Shown: positions 37,001 to 45,899, counted from the first letter of the stretch. The stretch: DNA of 64,000 nt from Vibrio bathopelagicus (GCF_014879975.1 NZ_CP062500.1:1116001-1180000), one strand, 5' to 3'. The notes: a model not told the origin generated them from the sequence alone. Numbers and translations are program-made.

Positions 37001-38236
37001 TTACAGGAAACGGTAGTTCGCTTGTAAACCAAAGAAGTGCGCGCTGTTGTCATAAGCGCCTTGAACATTGATAACTTGCCCCTTTGAGTAGTTAAGCTCA
37101 GGCTCGTCCAGATCGATGTAATCGTAGTAAGCGCGTAGTTCCCAGTTCTTGTTGAGCGCATAGGTGGCACCCGCGCCAATACGCTTGGTTTCGCCCACAG
37201 GAAGATCCATATATTGATGAGTTGCGTCATCCTGAGGAGAAGTCTCGTAGCTGATGCCTGTTTCTAGTCGCAACGTTGGGGTGATTTGGTAATGAGTACC
37301 TATGGCTAGGTTCCACACATCGTCAAAGTTACGATCGACAATTTGTATTGAGCTATCATTGATGTCTAGTGTGAGGTCTGTCCATGTTGATAGGTCATAC
37401 CAAGTGACACTCCACAGCATATCCCATTGAGCATTGACGGCGTGCACGCCACTAACCTGGATGTTTTGAGGCATGATAAAGTCGAGCCCAACATCACGCT
37501 TGGTGTCACTAGCCGAACGTTGAAGATCCCCCTCGCCGTAATGAGAAAGTTCAGATCGGTACATAAAGCCAAAACGGTGTTGCTCGTTCGGTTGGTAAAA
37601 GGCGCTGAGAGAGTAGCCAACGGTGAAATCATCCGCGTCTGCTTTGAATAAGTGCTCAGCTCCTATCTCGCCAGAGCCGATAAAAGGATTCAACTCGCCG
37701 TTCGCAGTGAGGTATTCCGCATTGACTGAGGCGCCTAATGAAAACTGCTCATTCACTTTGTAAGATATTGACGGCATCAGTTGAACGGTCATGAACTCAA
37801 CATTTTTTAATAAACGCTGCCCAGAAAAGTTATCACCATAATCGATCCCAGACCCACCTTGAGAAGCTAACGCAATACCAGCGTGAAATTTGTCGTTGAT
37901 AGGGGTGACAAAGTAGAAGCTCCCTACCGGAGCCCAACCGCCAGCATCAATGTTACTGTCAAAACGCTCTGTTGGGTTTGTGTCTGAATAGTCGATGTCT
38001 GTGTAGAGCCCGGCCAGGTTGACTGTGAGTTCAGGATTTTCTAGCTGAGACATCGCGGCAGGGTTCGTCCATGCTGTTAACGCACTTTCAGCTAACGCTG
38101 CCGACCCCGCTCCAGCGGTACTTGCGTTGAGAGAACCAAGCTCAGGAAGAAGGTGCGCCGCAGCCAATGCTGGGTTTGAAAGCATCGCGTTACTCGTCAT
38201 CATCGCAATAGTGATGGCAAGGTAATGTTTTTTCAT
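37001..38236 (-). CDS. FadL/OmpP1/TodX-family outer membrane transporter
   Basis: A 411-aa FadL-family porin. A signal peptide (about 1-26, ending ALAAA) is followed by the N-terminal hatch typical of the family, with STAGAGSAALAE and the NPA motif TAWTNPAAMS. A 14-strand barrel ends in the aromatic residue pair FL. It moves long-chain fatty acids or other hydrophobic compounds across the outer membrane. It is divergent from a LysR gene and shares an upstream element with the alkylsulfatase, so alkyl sulfates or the released fatty alcohols are plausible cargo. That cargo is inference. Confidence 0.9.
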   Translation of the reverse strand: MKKHYLAITIAMMTSNAMLSNPALAAAHLLPELGSLNASTAGAGSAALAESALTAWTNPAAMSQLENPELTVNLAGLYTDIDYSDTNPTERFDSNIDAGGWAPVGSFYFVTPINDKFHAGIALASQGGSGIDYGDNFSGQRLLKNVEFMTVQLMPSISYKVNEQFSLGASVNAEYLTANGELNPFIGSGEIGAEHLFKADADDFTVGYSLSAFYQPNEQHRFGFMYRSELSHYGEGDLQRSASDTKRDVGLDFIMPQNIQVSGVHAVNAQWDMLWSVTWYDLSTWTDLTLDINDSSIQIVDRNFDDVWNLAIGTHYQITPTLRLETGISYETSPQDDATHQYMDLPVGETKRIGAGATYALNKNWELRAYYDYIDLDEPELNYSKGQVINVQGAYDNSAHFFGLQANYRFL

Positions 38237-38310
38237 GGGGAAACCTATTAAGAAACGAATTACGCGGGATGTTAGTGTCTCAATTTGGGACTTTAAACGA
38301 GGGATTCCTA

Positions 38311-38335
38311 TTTCATTCTATCGCTTTTACGATAG
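38311..38335. promoter_or_regulatory. Shared regulon element, copy C (FadL/LysR divergent promoter)
   Basis: TTTCATTCTATCG is followed by CTTTTACGATAG. The core CTATCG-N6-CGATAG is a perfect inverted repeat. The element starts 75 bases upstream of the porin start and ends 35 bases before the LysR start, a usual position for LysR auto-control plus target activation. Confidence 0.65.
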
Positions 38336-38370
38336 CATGGTTCTCATGGTCGCCTAACGAGTAATGATAT

Positions 38371-39306
38371 ATGAGCAACGACATCCCCAACTTTAATCTA
38401 CTTGCCGTGTTCTCTGCGGTGATGGAGCAGGGCAGTTTAAGCAAAGCTGCGGATCAACTCAGTACCAACCAATCGACCATCAGTACCGCGTTAGCCCGTT
38501 TAAAAAAAGAGATTGGCCAGGAGCTTTTTGTTCGTAAAGGAAGAGGTGTTGCGCCTACGTCTTATGCCCAAAGCTTGTACGAACAGATAAAAGCGCCGAT
38601 CAATGAACTCAATGGCGTGTTTCAGTCGATGGCTAATTTTGATGAGCAATCCTCTGAGCGTAAGTTTGTGATTTCTGCGCCTGAGCACTTACAGTGGGTG
38701 CTGCTCAATAGTTTCGCGGCGCTTCCTAATCAAAACTTGTCGCTAGAAGTCTTTGATCAACCAGACAGTGATGATCGCATCTACGAAGATCTTTTGACTC
38801 AAGAGTTTGATGCGATGATCGATATTGTGGTGCCTGAACATCCAAGTATCGTCAGTGAAACCTTGTATGAGGGGGAGTTTGTGATCGTATGTCGAGCTGA
38901 TCACCCGCGAATCCAAGGGGAAATCAGCGAAGCGCAGTTCCTGAGTGAAAAACATGCCGTATTAGACAGAACACGACGCAAAGTTCGCAGTTTGAATCAC
39001 TACACGTCTTTGGATTTATCCCAGCGTAAAATCGTGTTTCATGGGCGTTCACTGTTCAGTAATATCTTGCTGTGTAGCCAATCCGATTACATTACTGTAG
39101 TGCCTTTATCTATGGCCGTGCAGTTCCAAGAAAAGTTAAGTTTGCAGCTGTTCAAGCCTCCCTTTGAATATCAGCCGATGTCTCACTACCTGATTTGGTT
39201 GAAGAAGCAGAACAGCGACCCCGCTCATAAATGGTTCAGAGAACAAGTCATCAGTACGTCAGATGCAATGTCGAAGGCGCTTAAAGATAGGCGCTTGCGG
39301 TTTTAA
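38371..39306 (+). CDS. LysR-type regulator, probable controller of the sulfatase/FadL genes
   Basis: A 311-aa LysR-family protein. The winged helix is at about residues 8-66 (GSLSKAADQLSTNQSTISTA, then LARLKKEIGQELFVRKGRG), and the rest is the periplasmic-binding-type effector domain. It is divergent from the FadL-type porin. Pseudomonas alkylsulfatase SdsA is activated by the LysR-type SdsB, which makes this gene the natural candidate for controlling the sulfatase here. A shared 23-bp element in both promoters supports that. Ligand unknown. Confidence 0.87.
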   Translation: MSNDIPNFNLLAVFSAVMEQGSLSKAADQLSTNQSTISTALARLKKEIGQELFVRKGRGVAPTSYAQSLYEQIKAPINELNGVFQSMANFDEQSSERKFVISAPEHLQWVLLNSFAALPNQNLSLEVFDQPDSDDRIYEDLLTQEFDAMIDIVVPEHPSIVSETLYEGEFVIVCRADHPRIQGEISEAQFLSEKHAVLDRTRRKVRSLNHYTSLDLSQRKIVFHGRSLFSNILLCSQSDYITVVPLSMAVQFQEKLSLQLFKPPFEYQPMSHYLIWLKKQNSDPAHKWFREQVISTSDAMSKALKDRRLRF

Positions 39307-39562
39307 TTGAGAATCTAACTCTGAGGGAAGCATTGGCTTCCCTTTTTTGTGTCGTTTAGTTGGTACCACCTAAAATATTGATAACAAAAAATTATCACAA
39401 TGAGAATTTTTGATAATTTCATTAATTTGTGTGGGTTCAGTAATATGCCTAGTAACAGAGAAATAGGTGGCCTCAAGGTTAACCTCAACGAACACTACTT
39501 AGCTTCATACGACGAGTTAGCTTTATGCGACGAGTCTGAGATTAAAGTACGAAGGGTGAAAT

Positions 39563-39940
39563 ATGAAATTCCTACACACAATGATCCGAGTTGCTGATTT
39601 AGACAAGTCTATCGAGTTCTACACCAAGGTATTGGGTATGAAAGAGCTTGAGCGCCATGACAATAAAGATTACCGCTACACCTTAGTTTTTGTTGGTTAT
39701 GAACAAGGCGGCACAACCATCGAACTGACTCATAACTGGGATACCAACGAATACAAAATGGGTAACGCTTTTGGCCATTTAGCATTGGGTGTGGAAGATA
39801 TTTACGCGGCATGTGACAAGATCAAATCGTTGGGTGGCAACGTTACTCGCGAAGCGGGTCCAGTAAAAGGTGGTTCAACACACATTGCTTTTATCACTGA
39901 CCCAGACGGCTACCAAATCGAACTGATTCAACTAGGTTAA
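39563..39940 (+). CDS. gloA: Lactoylglutathione lyase (glyoxalase I)
   Basis: A 125-aa glyoxalase I. It converts the methylglyoxal-glutathione hemithioacetal to S-lactoylglutathione. Landmarks are [20 protein letters not shown], the metal-ligand Glu in [20 protein letters not shown] with the ligand His, and the closing [11 protein letters not shown] with the second Glu. It is about ten residues shorter than the E. coli enzyme at the C-terminus. AAGGGTG precedes the start. nemA follows after 14 bases, the reverse gene order of E. coli nemA-gloA but the same electrophile-detoxification pairing. Confidence 0.95.
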   Translation: MKFLHTMIRVADLDKSIEFYTKVLGMKELERHDNKDYRYTLVFVGYEQGGTTIELTHNWDTNEYKMGNAFGHLALGVEDIYAACDKIKSLGGNVTREAGPVKGGSTHIAFITDPDGYQIELIQLG

Positions 39941-39954
39941 TCGAGGAAATGACA

Positions 39955-41052
39955 ATGACAAACGCACTATTTCAACCAATTCAACTTGGTAACATCGAAC
40001 TAAAAAACCGTATTGTTATGCCTCCGATGACTCGTTCTCGTGCAACGCAACCTGGTAACTCTGCAAACGAAATGATGGCGGCTTACTACGCTCAACGCGC
40101 TTCTGCGGGGTTGATTGTGGCAGAAGGCACACAGATTTCACCATTGGGTCAAGGTTATGCTTGGACACCGGGTATCTACTCTGAAGAGCAAATCGCGGGT
40201 TGGAAAAAAGTCACGGATGCAGTACATGAAAAAGATGGCGTTATTTTCGCTCAGCTTTGGCATGTAGGCCGTGTAACACACCCAGATAATATCGGCGGTG
40301 AACAGCCCATCTCGTCTTCTGCTATGAAAGCGGAAAATGTAAAAGTCTTCATCGATAACGGCACTGATGAGCCGGGCTTTGTTGATGTGGTTGAACCTCG
40401 TGAAATGACTAAAGAAGACATCAAAGAAGTGGTTGAGCAATATCGCCAAGCGGCATTAAATGCAATTGAAGCAGGCTTTGATGGCATTGAACTTCACGCA
40501 GCAAATGGCTACCTAATTAACCAATTCATTGACTCTGAAGCAAACAACCGTACCGATGAATACGGTGGTTCAACTGAAAACCGCTTACGTTTCCTAGGTG
40601 AAGTGGTCGAAGCTATGGTTGAGGCGATTGGTGCTGACCGTGTTGGTGTTCGTCTTGCTCCGTTTACTTCGCTAAATGGCACGGTAGATGCAACGCCAGT
40701 AGACACTTACACAGCAGCGGCAGAACTACTTAACCTATACAAGATCGTTTACCTGCATATCGCAGAAGTAGACTGGGACGACGCGCCTGAAACGCCAAAA
40801 GCATTCAAAGCCGCCGTTCGTGAAGCTTTCAAAGGTGTTCTGATTTATGCAGGTAAATACGATAGTGAACGTGGCGAGCAAGCAGTCGCTGAAGGCGTGA
40901 CAGACATGGTTGGTTTTGGTCGTCCATTCGTTGCGAACCCTGATTTACCCGCTCGTATTCAAAATAGTTTCCCGCTGGCTCCACACGATCCAAACACGTT
41001 GTTTGGTGGTGCTGAAAAAGGCTTAACTGATTACCCTGAATACGCAGGCTAA
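39955..41052 (+). CDS. nemA: Old-yellow-enzyme N-ethylmaleimide reductase
   Basis: A 365-aa FMN flavoprotein of the old yellow enzyme family that reduces activated C=C bonds and nitro compounds with NAD(P)H. Landmarks are RIVMPPMTRSRA, AQLWHVGRV, the substrate-binding HAANGYLINQF, GVRLAP and the FMN phosphate site MVGFGRPFVANPDLP. The ATG at 39955 was chosen over 39949 because GAGG lies 8 bases before it; this also gives the usual N-terminus. In operon with gloA. No NemR-type repressor is adjacent. Confidence 0.93.
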   Translation: MTNALFQPIQLGNIELKNRIVMPPMTRSRATQPGNSANEMMAAYYAQRASAGLIVAEGTQISPLGQGYAWTPGIYSEEQIAGWKKVTDAVHEKDGVIFAQLWHVGRVTHPDNIGGEQPISSSAMKAENVKVFIDNGTDEPGFVDVVEPREMTKEDIKEVVEQYRQAALNAIEAGFDGIELHAANGYLINQFIDSEANNRTDEYGGSTENRLRFLGEVVEAMVEAIGADRVGVRLAPFTSLNGTVDATPVDTYTAAAELLNLYKIVYLHIAEVDWDDAPETPKAFKAAVREAFKGVLIYAGKYDSERGEQAVAEGVTDMVGFGRPFVANPDLPARIQNSFPLAPHDPNTLFGGAEKGLTDYPEYAG

Positions 41053-41109
41053 AAACTGCTGCCTGAAGCAGAGGATTGAGATAGTATCTTGATCCTGTTA
41101 AGAGTTTAT

Positions 41110-41144
41110 AAAAAGCAACCTTGCAGAGTCAGGTTGCTTTTTTG
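41110..41144 (+). terminator. Terminator after gloA-nemA
   Basis: AAAAGCAACCT pairs with AGGTTGCTTTT around a 9-base loop, followed by TTT. Confidence 0.85.
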
Positions 41145-41162
41145 TTATTGGATCGAGTAAAA

Positions 41163-42029
41163 ATGATGAACGTAAAAGCGATGCGTGGCGAGCTTTACCT
41201 CTTGTGTGCCACTTTGCTGGCTGGTGTTGGGTGGATTGCCTCTAAGCTGGTGGTTATGGAAATGCCAGGGCCAGTGTTCATTGGTGTGCGATTTTTCGTG
41301 GCGAGCCTGATTTTACTGCCATTCTGTATTCATCATATTCGCAAGCTATCTCTCAAGCAGATCCTGTCGCTTTGTGGTGTTGGCCTATTGTTGTCTGCCT
41401 CATTGCAGGTGTGGGTGTTTGCGGTATCGGTGACAGAAAGCTTATCGGAAGGGGCATTCATCATGAGCTTGGCCATGATCATCGCGCCGTTTGTGTCTTG
41501 GATTTTGTTTCGAGTTAAGCCTAATCGTGCGTTTTGGATGTCTTTTCCTATCGCGATTATCGGCATGCTACTGCTGACTTTGGGCAATGGTTGGAATGTT
41601 GAACAGAGTCAGGTTTACTTCTTGTTAGCTTCGATGTTGTTGTCCGTTCACTTTGTGATGAACAAGCGTGTGATAACCAATATCAAACCTATCGCATCAA
41701 TCTGCGTACAGCTTTTTGTGGTGGGTATCAGTGGGATGGCGTTTGCGTCTATGACCGCTCAGCCTGAATTTGAAATCACCAAAACGCTCATCTTCTGGTT
41801 TATCGTGTCTGCTGTTATCGCGACTTCTATTCGTTACTTATTGCAAACGGTAGGGCAGCATTCCGTGAATATGGAAGTGGCGGCGCTTATCATGATTCTA
41901 GAGCCAGTATGGACACTATTACTCAGTGTCAGCATGTTGGGAGAAACGGTAGAAATGCAGAAATTGCTGGGTGGGGCAGTGATTATCGGTTCACTCTTTT
42001 GCTACATCAAATGGTCGCGAAGAAAATAA
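41163..42029 (+). CDS. EamA/DMT-family transporter
   Basis: A 288-aa drug/metabolite transporter with ten predicted helices in two EamA repeats (first GELYLLCATLLAGVGWIASK; second around YFLLASMLLSVHFVMNKRVI). It probably exports a small metabolite; the substrate is unknown. The ATG at 41163 was chosen because the open frame upstream runs through the nemA terminator; ATG 41166 is equally possible. It stands alone between terminators. Confidence 0.82.
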   Translation: MMNVKAMRGELYLLCATLLAGVGWIASKLVVMEMPGPVFIGVRFFVASLILLPFCIHHIRKLSLKQILSLCGVGLLLSASLQVWVFAVSVTESLSEGAFIMSLAMIIAPFVSWILFRVKPNRAFWMSFPIAIIGMLLLTLGNGWNVEQSQVYFLLASMLLSVHFVMNKRVITNIKPIASICVQLFVVGISGMAFASMTAQPEFEITKTLIFWFIVSAVIATSIRYLLQTVGQHSVNMEVAALIMILEPVWTLLLSVSMLGETVEMQKLLGGAVIIGSLFCYIKWSRRK

Positions 42030-42030
42030 A

Positions 42031-42051
42031 ACCCTCGTTTAGGGCGAGGGT
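42031..42051. terminator. Terminator after the EamA gene
   Basis: A 7-bp stem ACCCTCG/CGAGGGT with loop TTTAGGG follows the stop directly. An A-rich 5' flank would give T's on the minus strand, so it may also serve marR. Confidence 0.65.
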
Positions 42052-42099
42052 CTATTGATGTCTAGTTTCTAAGTGCTTTCTTCAGCGTGAGCTATTGAG

Positions 42100-42528
42100 C
42101 TAGACAGCAGCGACCATTTTCTTCAGTAAGCCGATCATCTGTTGTTGCTCTTGTGCGTCAAGCGCTGACATCAGTTCTTCATTCAACTTAACTGGGATGG
42201 GTATTAAGACTTCTTCAAGTGCTTTACCTTTCTCTGTTAGGTAGATTCTAAAAGAGCGGCGGCTGTGTGGGTCGGCTCTACGTTCTACTAGTTCAAGCTT
42301 TTCCAACTTATCTAATGTTCGTGTTGTCGTTGAGTTTTCTACTTTAGACTTCGCGGCAATATCACGCTGGGTAACCCCTTCTTCTTCCCATAAACACATC
42401 AAGGTTGGCCACAATGCGATGCTTAAGCCGTGTTTCTTTAGCTCAAGATCGAAATCTTTGGTCGCTTTGTTGGCGATCACATTGATCATCCATCCAAAAC
42501 TCTTCTGTCTATCAAACTCTTCTGGCAT
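42100..42528 (-). CDS. MarR-family regulator linked to cytochromes
   Basis: A 142-aa MarR/SlyA-type winged-helix regulator (VTQRDIAAKSKVENSTTTRT, then LDKLEKLELVERR, wing DPHSRRSFRIYLT). It has a single Cys (in LMCLWEEE) and no N-terminal OhrR-type redox Cys. It lies 17 bases after the cytochrome b561 gene on the same strand, so both are one operon. A 46-bp palindrome built of two CAACTGTTG boxes lies upstream of the operon and divergent from the cytochrome c' gene. It is the likely binding site. Probable repressor of both cytochromes; the signal is unknown. Confidence 0.85.
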   Translation of the reverse strand: MPEEFDRQKSFGWMINVIANKATKDFDLELKKHGLSIALWPTLMCLWEEEGVTQRDIAAKSKVENSTTTRTLDKLEKLELVERRADPHSRRSFRIYLTEKGKALEEVLIPIPVKLNEELMSALDAQEQQQMIGLLKKMVAAV

Positions 42529-42545
42529 TCGTTAGTACCTAATTC

Positions 42546-43187
42546 TTATGACATAACAACTATTGCCATCGTAACTAATACCGACGCAATTAGCACCAAC
42601 AACGCTTTTCTATTTGATGAAAAAGCCAATTGAGTGCCATTTCCGAAATGAGCTGTGGATAACGATTGATTTTGTTTGCCTGTGATCATAGCGAGAACCA
42701 AAGGCTTTGAGCGCAGTTTGTAGGTCAAGATCGCCAATAAATGCAGCACGACAAAAGCGATTAACATACGCGCGGTAATGGCATGAAGCGTGGCGAATAG
42801 GTCAAAGACATCGTCTGTGATGATCATTTCTGAATACGGCAATGTGTCGAAGAACCCCGCAATTGCGAGGCCAGTCATGCATTGCACGAACAACGTAGTG
42901 ATCATGCCTACAACCATCCAAGCACCTAGAGGATTGTGCCCCGGTTTAGGTTGAACTCGGCCTCGTAAGTACTGCCAAGCAGAGCGAGGAGAACTAACAA
43001 ATTGCGAAAATCGGCTGGTATCACTACCAATCATTCCCCAGGTCAAGCGCCACAGAATCAAACTAAACAGTGCTAACCCTAAATATATGTGTGGGCCATT
43101 GCCACTAAAGCCAGATACAGCAAGGCCAATAAACAGAGCTGCTTGCAGCCAGTGATACAGTCGAGTCGGTAGATCCCAGATTTTCAT
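42546..43187 (-). CDS. Diheme cytochrome b561-type membrane protein
   Basis: A 213-aa integral membrane b-type cytochrome (Ni/Fe-hydrogenase cytochrome b / b561 fold). It has four main helices with candidate heme-ligand histidines in LPTRLYHWLQAALFI, GPHIYLGLALFSLILW, FATLHAITARMLIAFVVLHL, and an additional C-terminal hydrophobic anchor (ALLVLIASVLVTMAIVV). It passes electrons across the inner membrane. The divergent gene encodes a periplasmic cytochrome c', the frequent partner of this b-type protein. AGGA lies 9 bases before the start. Confidence 0.85.
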   Translation of the reverse strand: MKIWDLPTRLYHWLQAALFIGLAVSGFSGNGPHIYLGLALFSLILWRLTWGMIGSDTSRFSQFVSSPRSAWQYLRGRVQPKPGHNPLGAWMVVGMITTLFVQCMTGLAIAGFFDTLPYSEMIITDDVFDLFATLHAITARMLIAFVVLHLLAILTYKLRSKPLVLAMITGKQNQSLSTAHFGNGTQLAFSSNRKALLVLIASVLVTMAIVVMS

Positions 43188-43225
43188 CGTTCAATTTCCT
43201 GCTTGTCGTTTTACAAAGTGAGATT

Positions 43226-43271
43226 AATTTACACAACAACTGTTGCGCGCGCAACTGTTGTTGTGTAAATT
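43226..43271. promoter_or_regulatory. 46-bp near-perfect palindrome, candidate double MarR operator
   Basis: Outer arms AATTTACACAACAAC and GTTGTTGTGTAAATT enclose a GTTGCGCGCGCAAC core. Only one base pair of 23 breaks symmetry. Within it CAACTGTTG, itself a palindrome, occurs twice around CGCGCG. It fits two MarR dimers side by side between the divergent cytochrome b561/marR and cytochrome c' genes. Confidence 0.75.
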
Positions 43272-43330
43272 AAATGCATCTCATCGATTTCGATTGAAAG
43301 ATCAACCGACCAATGAACAGGAATGACACT

Positions 43331-43753
43331 ATGAAAAAACTGACTATCGCTTTACTTATCGCCGTGCCAGTGATGGCTATTGCCGCAACTGAAGCAGTGA
43401 ACAATCGCCAGCAGGCTTTTAGCTCAATTGAAAAACTCAATAAACAAGTGTCTTCAGAATTAGGAAACCGAAATACAGATTGGAATAAGGTTGAGGAGTT
43501 AAGTGAGAGTTTGGTTGAGCACGGAATTGTACTGGATAATAGTTTTGCTGTGAGTGACACGGGCGGTAAGGCAACAGAAGCGGTGTGGAGTAAGCCTGAG
43601 AAATTCAATCAACTGATGCTACAGATGAACCAAGGCTTTGCTGAGTTGCAGCAAGCGAGTATTGAACAAGACCTTACCAAGGCTGAGCGTGGGTTAGATG
43701 CTGCCAACAACACATGCCGAGCATGTCATCGTACTTATCGCTCGCGTTGGTAA
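43331..43753 (+). CDS. Cytochrome c' (class II, periplasmic)
   Basis: A 140-aa exported cytochrome c'. A signal peptide (MKKLTIALLIAVPVMAIAA) is followed by a four-helix bundle, with the heme site CRACH at 129-133 only seven residues from the C-terminus, as in the family. Members bind NO or CO at a five-coordinate heme or carry electrons. The start at 43331 has AGGA upstream and fits the signal peptide; ATG 43313 would add six polar residues. It is divergent from cytochrome b561/marR across a shared palindrome, so the three genes look like one regulated redox module. Confidence 0.9.
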   Translation: MKKLTIALLIAVPVMAIAATEAVNNRQQAFSSIEKLNKQVSSELGNRNTDWNKVEELSESLVEHGIVLDNSFAVSDTGGKATEAVWSKPEKFNQLMLQMNQGFAELQQASIEQDLTKAERGLDAANNTCRACHRTYRSRW

Positions 43754-43780
43754 GTCATTTTGAGATGCCTAAAAACAACA

Positions 43781-43811
43781 AAGCCTGTGCGACTCGAATC
43801 GTGACAGGCTT
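43781..43811. terminator. Convergent terminator
   Basis: An AAGCCTGT/ACAGGCTT stem with a 15-base loop lies between cytochrome c' (+) and the barrel protein gene (-). Confidence 0.6.
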
Positions 43812-43853
43812 GATACTGCAAGTAAGCTAGAGCTTGGCTTAAGTTCGGTTAAA

Positions 43854-44996
43854 TTAAATGTTCTCACCCAAACTAAAATACGCCAGCACTTCATCTTCGT
43901 TGTTGTAGGTGAAGTCCATACGAACATTGATGCGTTCTTGGCGCATTAATCGATAACGCAACCCGAGGCCAACCATAGTCAGAAGATCACCATCATCAAA
44001 GCTATGATAAGGGTCTTTCGGATTGAGCCTTTCACCAAATACTTTACCGACACCGGTTAACCCGACCACGGCGACGTTGTTTAGAAAATTAATCGATGAG
44101 CCAGAAATAGAGTAGCGGTATTCCATTTCAAGGTTGGTCATGTGTGAGGCAATGTGATCCCCTGCGACAAAACCGCGTTGAACGTTGCGCCCTTGTCGGC
44201 CATAGGTGCTGTATGCGCTGCTTGGTGCATTTTCCGCATCGAGTAGGTATCGAGTGACCCATCGGCTTGCGATGATGTGATTATCATTGTGCGTCAAGCT
44301 GTAGAAAAAACGGTAGTCAGAAAACAGCGAAGAGTAAGTCGCATCTTCATCATTGCCTAACCAAGCCCCGTGGTTCTCATAGGTCAGTTCAAACAAGAAA
44401 CCGTGATATGGATAGTAGTAGTGTTCTCTTTCATCCCATAAGAATGAAAGCTTTGCTCCTGTGTCAGCTTGGTACTCTTCGCTAAATCCTGTCAACTTTA
44501 ACAACAGCTTGTCGCGGGGAGTCTCCGCTAAATAGCGAGCTGTCGAATAGTCTAAACCCATACCAAGATAGATATTGTCATACACCTTGAAGTAGAAATC
44601 GCCATCGAATGTGTATTCTTGGTGATTGGTATCAACAAGGTCTACCAGGGTTATGTTGGTACTAGAGAACCCCATCTCACCGCTAAATCTCACTGAGTCG
44701 CCTTTTAGCAATAGTTCCGCATTACCTTTGATGTAATAGCTGTCATTTTGCGTGTAAGTCAGTGTTGCTGATAAGGTCGACGCGTTCTTCGTTTCGCCAT
44801 CCGCGTAGAAGTTATAGATGGGAATAACTGAGATCCCAGTATCTACACTTGGGTCATAAAAGGGGATAGCAATGACACGAAATTGGTCATCCAGTTCAGG
44901 TTCTTGTGATTCTCGTGTATCAACGTCAAAAGCAGAAACAGAGAAACTGGCAACAGAACAAGAGAAGGCGGCTGTCAGCAAAGAGTGTCGAGTCAT
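43854..44996 (-). CDS. Omp85/BamA-type beta-barrel outer membrane protein
   Basis: A 380-aa outer-membrane protein. A signal peptide (about 1-23) is followed by a barrel of alternating strands resembling the surface-antigen (D15/BamA) C-terminal domain, without POTRA repeats. Family-like segments are GRQGRNVQRGFVAGDHIASH, GVGKVFGERLNPKD and GLGLRYRLMRQERINVRMDF. The last gives the conserved basic strand motif. It may be a small lipid- or protein-handling barrel; function unknown. The only ATG consistent with a signal peptide is 44996, but its ribosome site is weak. Confidence 0.72.
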   Translation of the reverse strand: MTRHSLLTAAFSCSVASFSVSAFDVDTRESQEPELDDQFRVIAIPFYDPSVDTGISVIPIYNFYADGETKNASTLSATLTYTQNDSYYIKGNAELLLKGDSVRFSGEMGFSSTNITLVDLVDTNHQEYTFDGDFYFKVYDNIYLGMGLDYSTARYLAETPRDKLLLKLTGFSEEYQADTGAKLSFLWDEREHYYYPYHGFLFELTYENHGAWLGNDEDATYSSLFSDYRFFYSLTHNDNHIIASRWVTRYLLDAENAPSSAYSTYGRQGRNVQRGFVAGDHIASHMTNLEMEYRYSISGSSINFLNNVAVVGLTGVGKVFGERLNPKDPYHSFDDGDLLTMVGLGLRYRLMRQERINVRMDFTYNNEDEVLAYFSLGENI

Positions 44997-45155
44997 GTAT
45001 GGCGTTACGTCCAATGTATAGTGAATCGCATTCAACTTTCATAGTCGGCGAGCCGCGATAATAACACGTCATTAATACTGATTAATAGAAAGGGAATGGT
45101 AGGTAGCGGAAATATACCGTACGAAAATAAATACAACTGATGACATAGACAGTGG

Positions 45156-45182
45156 AAATGGTGAGAAGGGCTCTCACCATTT
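45156..45182 (-). terminator. Hairpin after the cyclophilin gene
   Basis: AAATGGTGAG pairs with CTCACCATTT around a 7-base loop, 25 bases after the stop. The T-tract is weak. Confidence 0.5.
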
Positions 45183-45206
45183 GAGGGTTCTTTTATTGCT
45201 TGTGAT

Positions 45207-45701
45207 TTAGTCGTTGATGGTGACTTTTGTAATAACGATATCTTCGCACGGCACATCTTCGTGTCCCCAGCGAGTGGTCGTTGGAGCAACTGCAATCTTG
45301 TTAACCACGTCCATGCCTGCCGATACTTTACCAAATACAGCGTAACCCCAACCTGCGTTGCTGGTGGCAGTATGATCAAGAAAATCATTGTCGTCCAGGT
45401 TGATAAAGAATTGGGCTGTTGCTGAGTGTGGTGCATCAGTGCGAGCCATTGCCACTGAACCAATCACATTCTTTAGTCCACGGTTTGCTTCATTGACGAT
45501 AGGTGCGTGTGTTGGTTTTTCTGTCATGTCGATGGTGTGTCCACCACCTTGAATCATAAAGCCTTCAATCACGCGGTGAAACGTGGTGCCTTCATAGAAG
45601 CCTTCTTGGCAGTATTTAAGGAAGTTTTTTGAACTTACAGGCGCTTTCTCAAGGTTAAGTTCTATCTCGATATCGCCAAAGTTAGTGGTAAGAGTAATCA
45701 T
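45207..45701 (-). CDS. ppiB: Cytoplasmic peptidyl-prolyl cis-trans isomerase (cyclophilin)
   Basis: A 164-aa cyclophilin without signal peptide, PpiB-like. It catalyses proline isomerisation during folding. Active-site segments are [16 protein letters not shown] (catalytic Arg), [21 protein letters not shown] and [14 protein letters not shown]. The ATG at 45701 starts at [15 protein letters not shown], the family N-terminus. Upstream in-frame codons to 45746 look non-coding. It lies between the barrel protein and dsbA genes, all minus strand but separated by hairpins. Confidence 0.92.
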   Translation of the reverse strand: MITLTTNFGDIEIELNLEKAPVSSKNFLKYCQEGFYEGTTFHRVIEGFMIQGGGHTIDMTEKPTHAPIVNEANRGLKNVIGSVAMARTDAPHSATAQFFINLDDNDFLDHTATSNAGWGYAVFGKVSAGMDVVNKIAVAPTTTRWGHEDVPCEDIVITKVTIND

Positions 45702-45871
45702 AAAGTTACCTAATGTTGAAGTACTGCTGAGTCGTGAATGACCCAATATGGTTGCAGTATATGAGAAATAACGGCGGATGCCAGTGAACAGTGATTCTGA
45801 CGTGTATTCAAGAGCGATCTGAGTGATTTTCTAGCGTGTCATCGCGTGCTCACTTCACATATATAGACAAG

Positions 45872-45899
45872 AAAGCCAGCGAACAGGTCGCTGGCTTTT
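45872..45899. terminator. Terminator after dsbA
   Basis: AAAGCCAGCGA pairs with TCGCTGGCTTT around ACAGG, 27 bases after the dsbA stop. Confidence 0.7.

Noticed and set aside
39400..39597. A 65-codon frame before gloA
   Set aside because: It overlaps the gloA start in another frame, has no ribosome site, and is more likely leader DNA.
45032..45463. A 143-codon minus-strand frame
   Set aside because: It overlaps the ppiB gene in another frame and has no family likeness.
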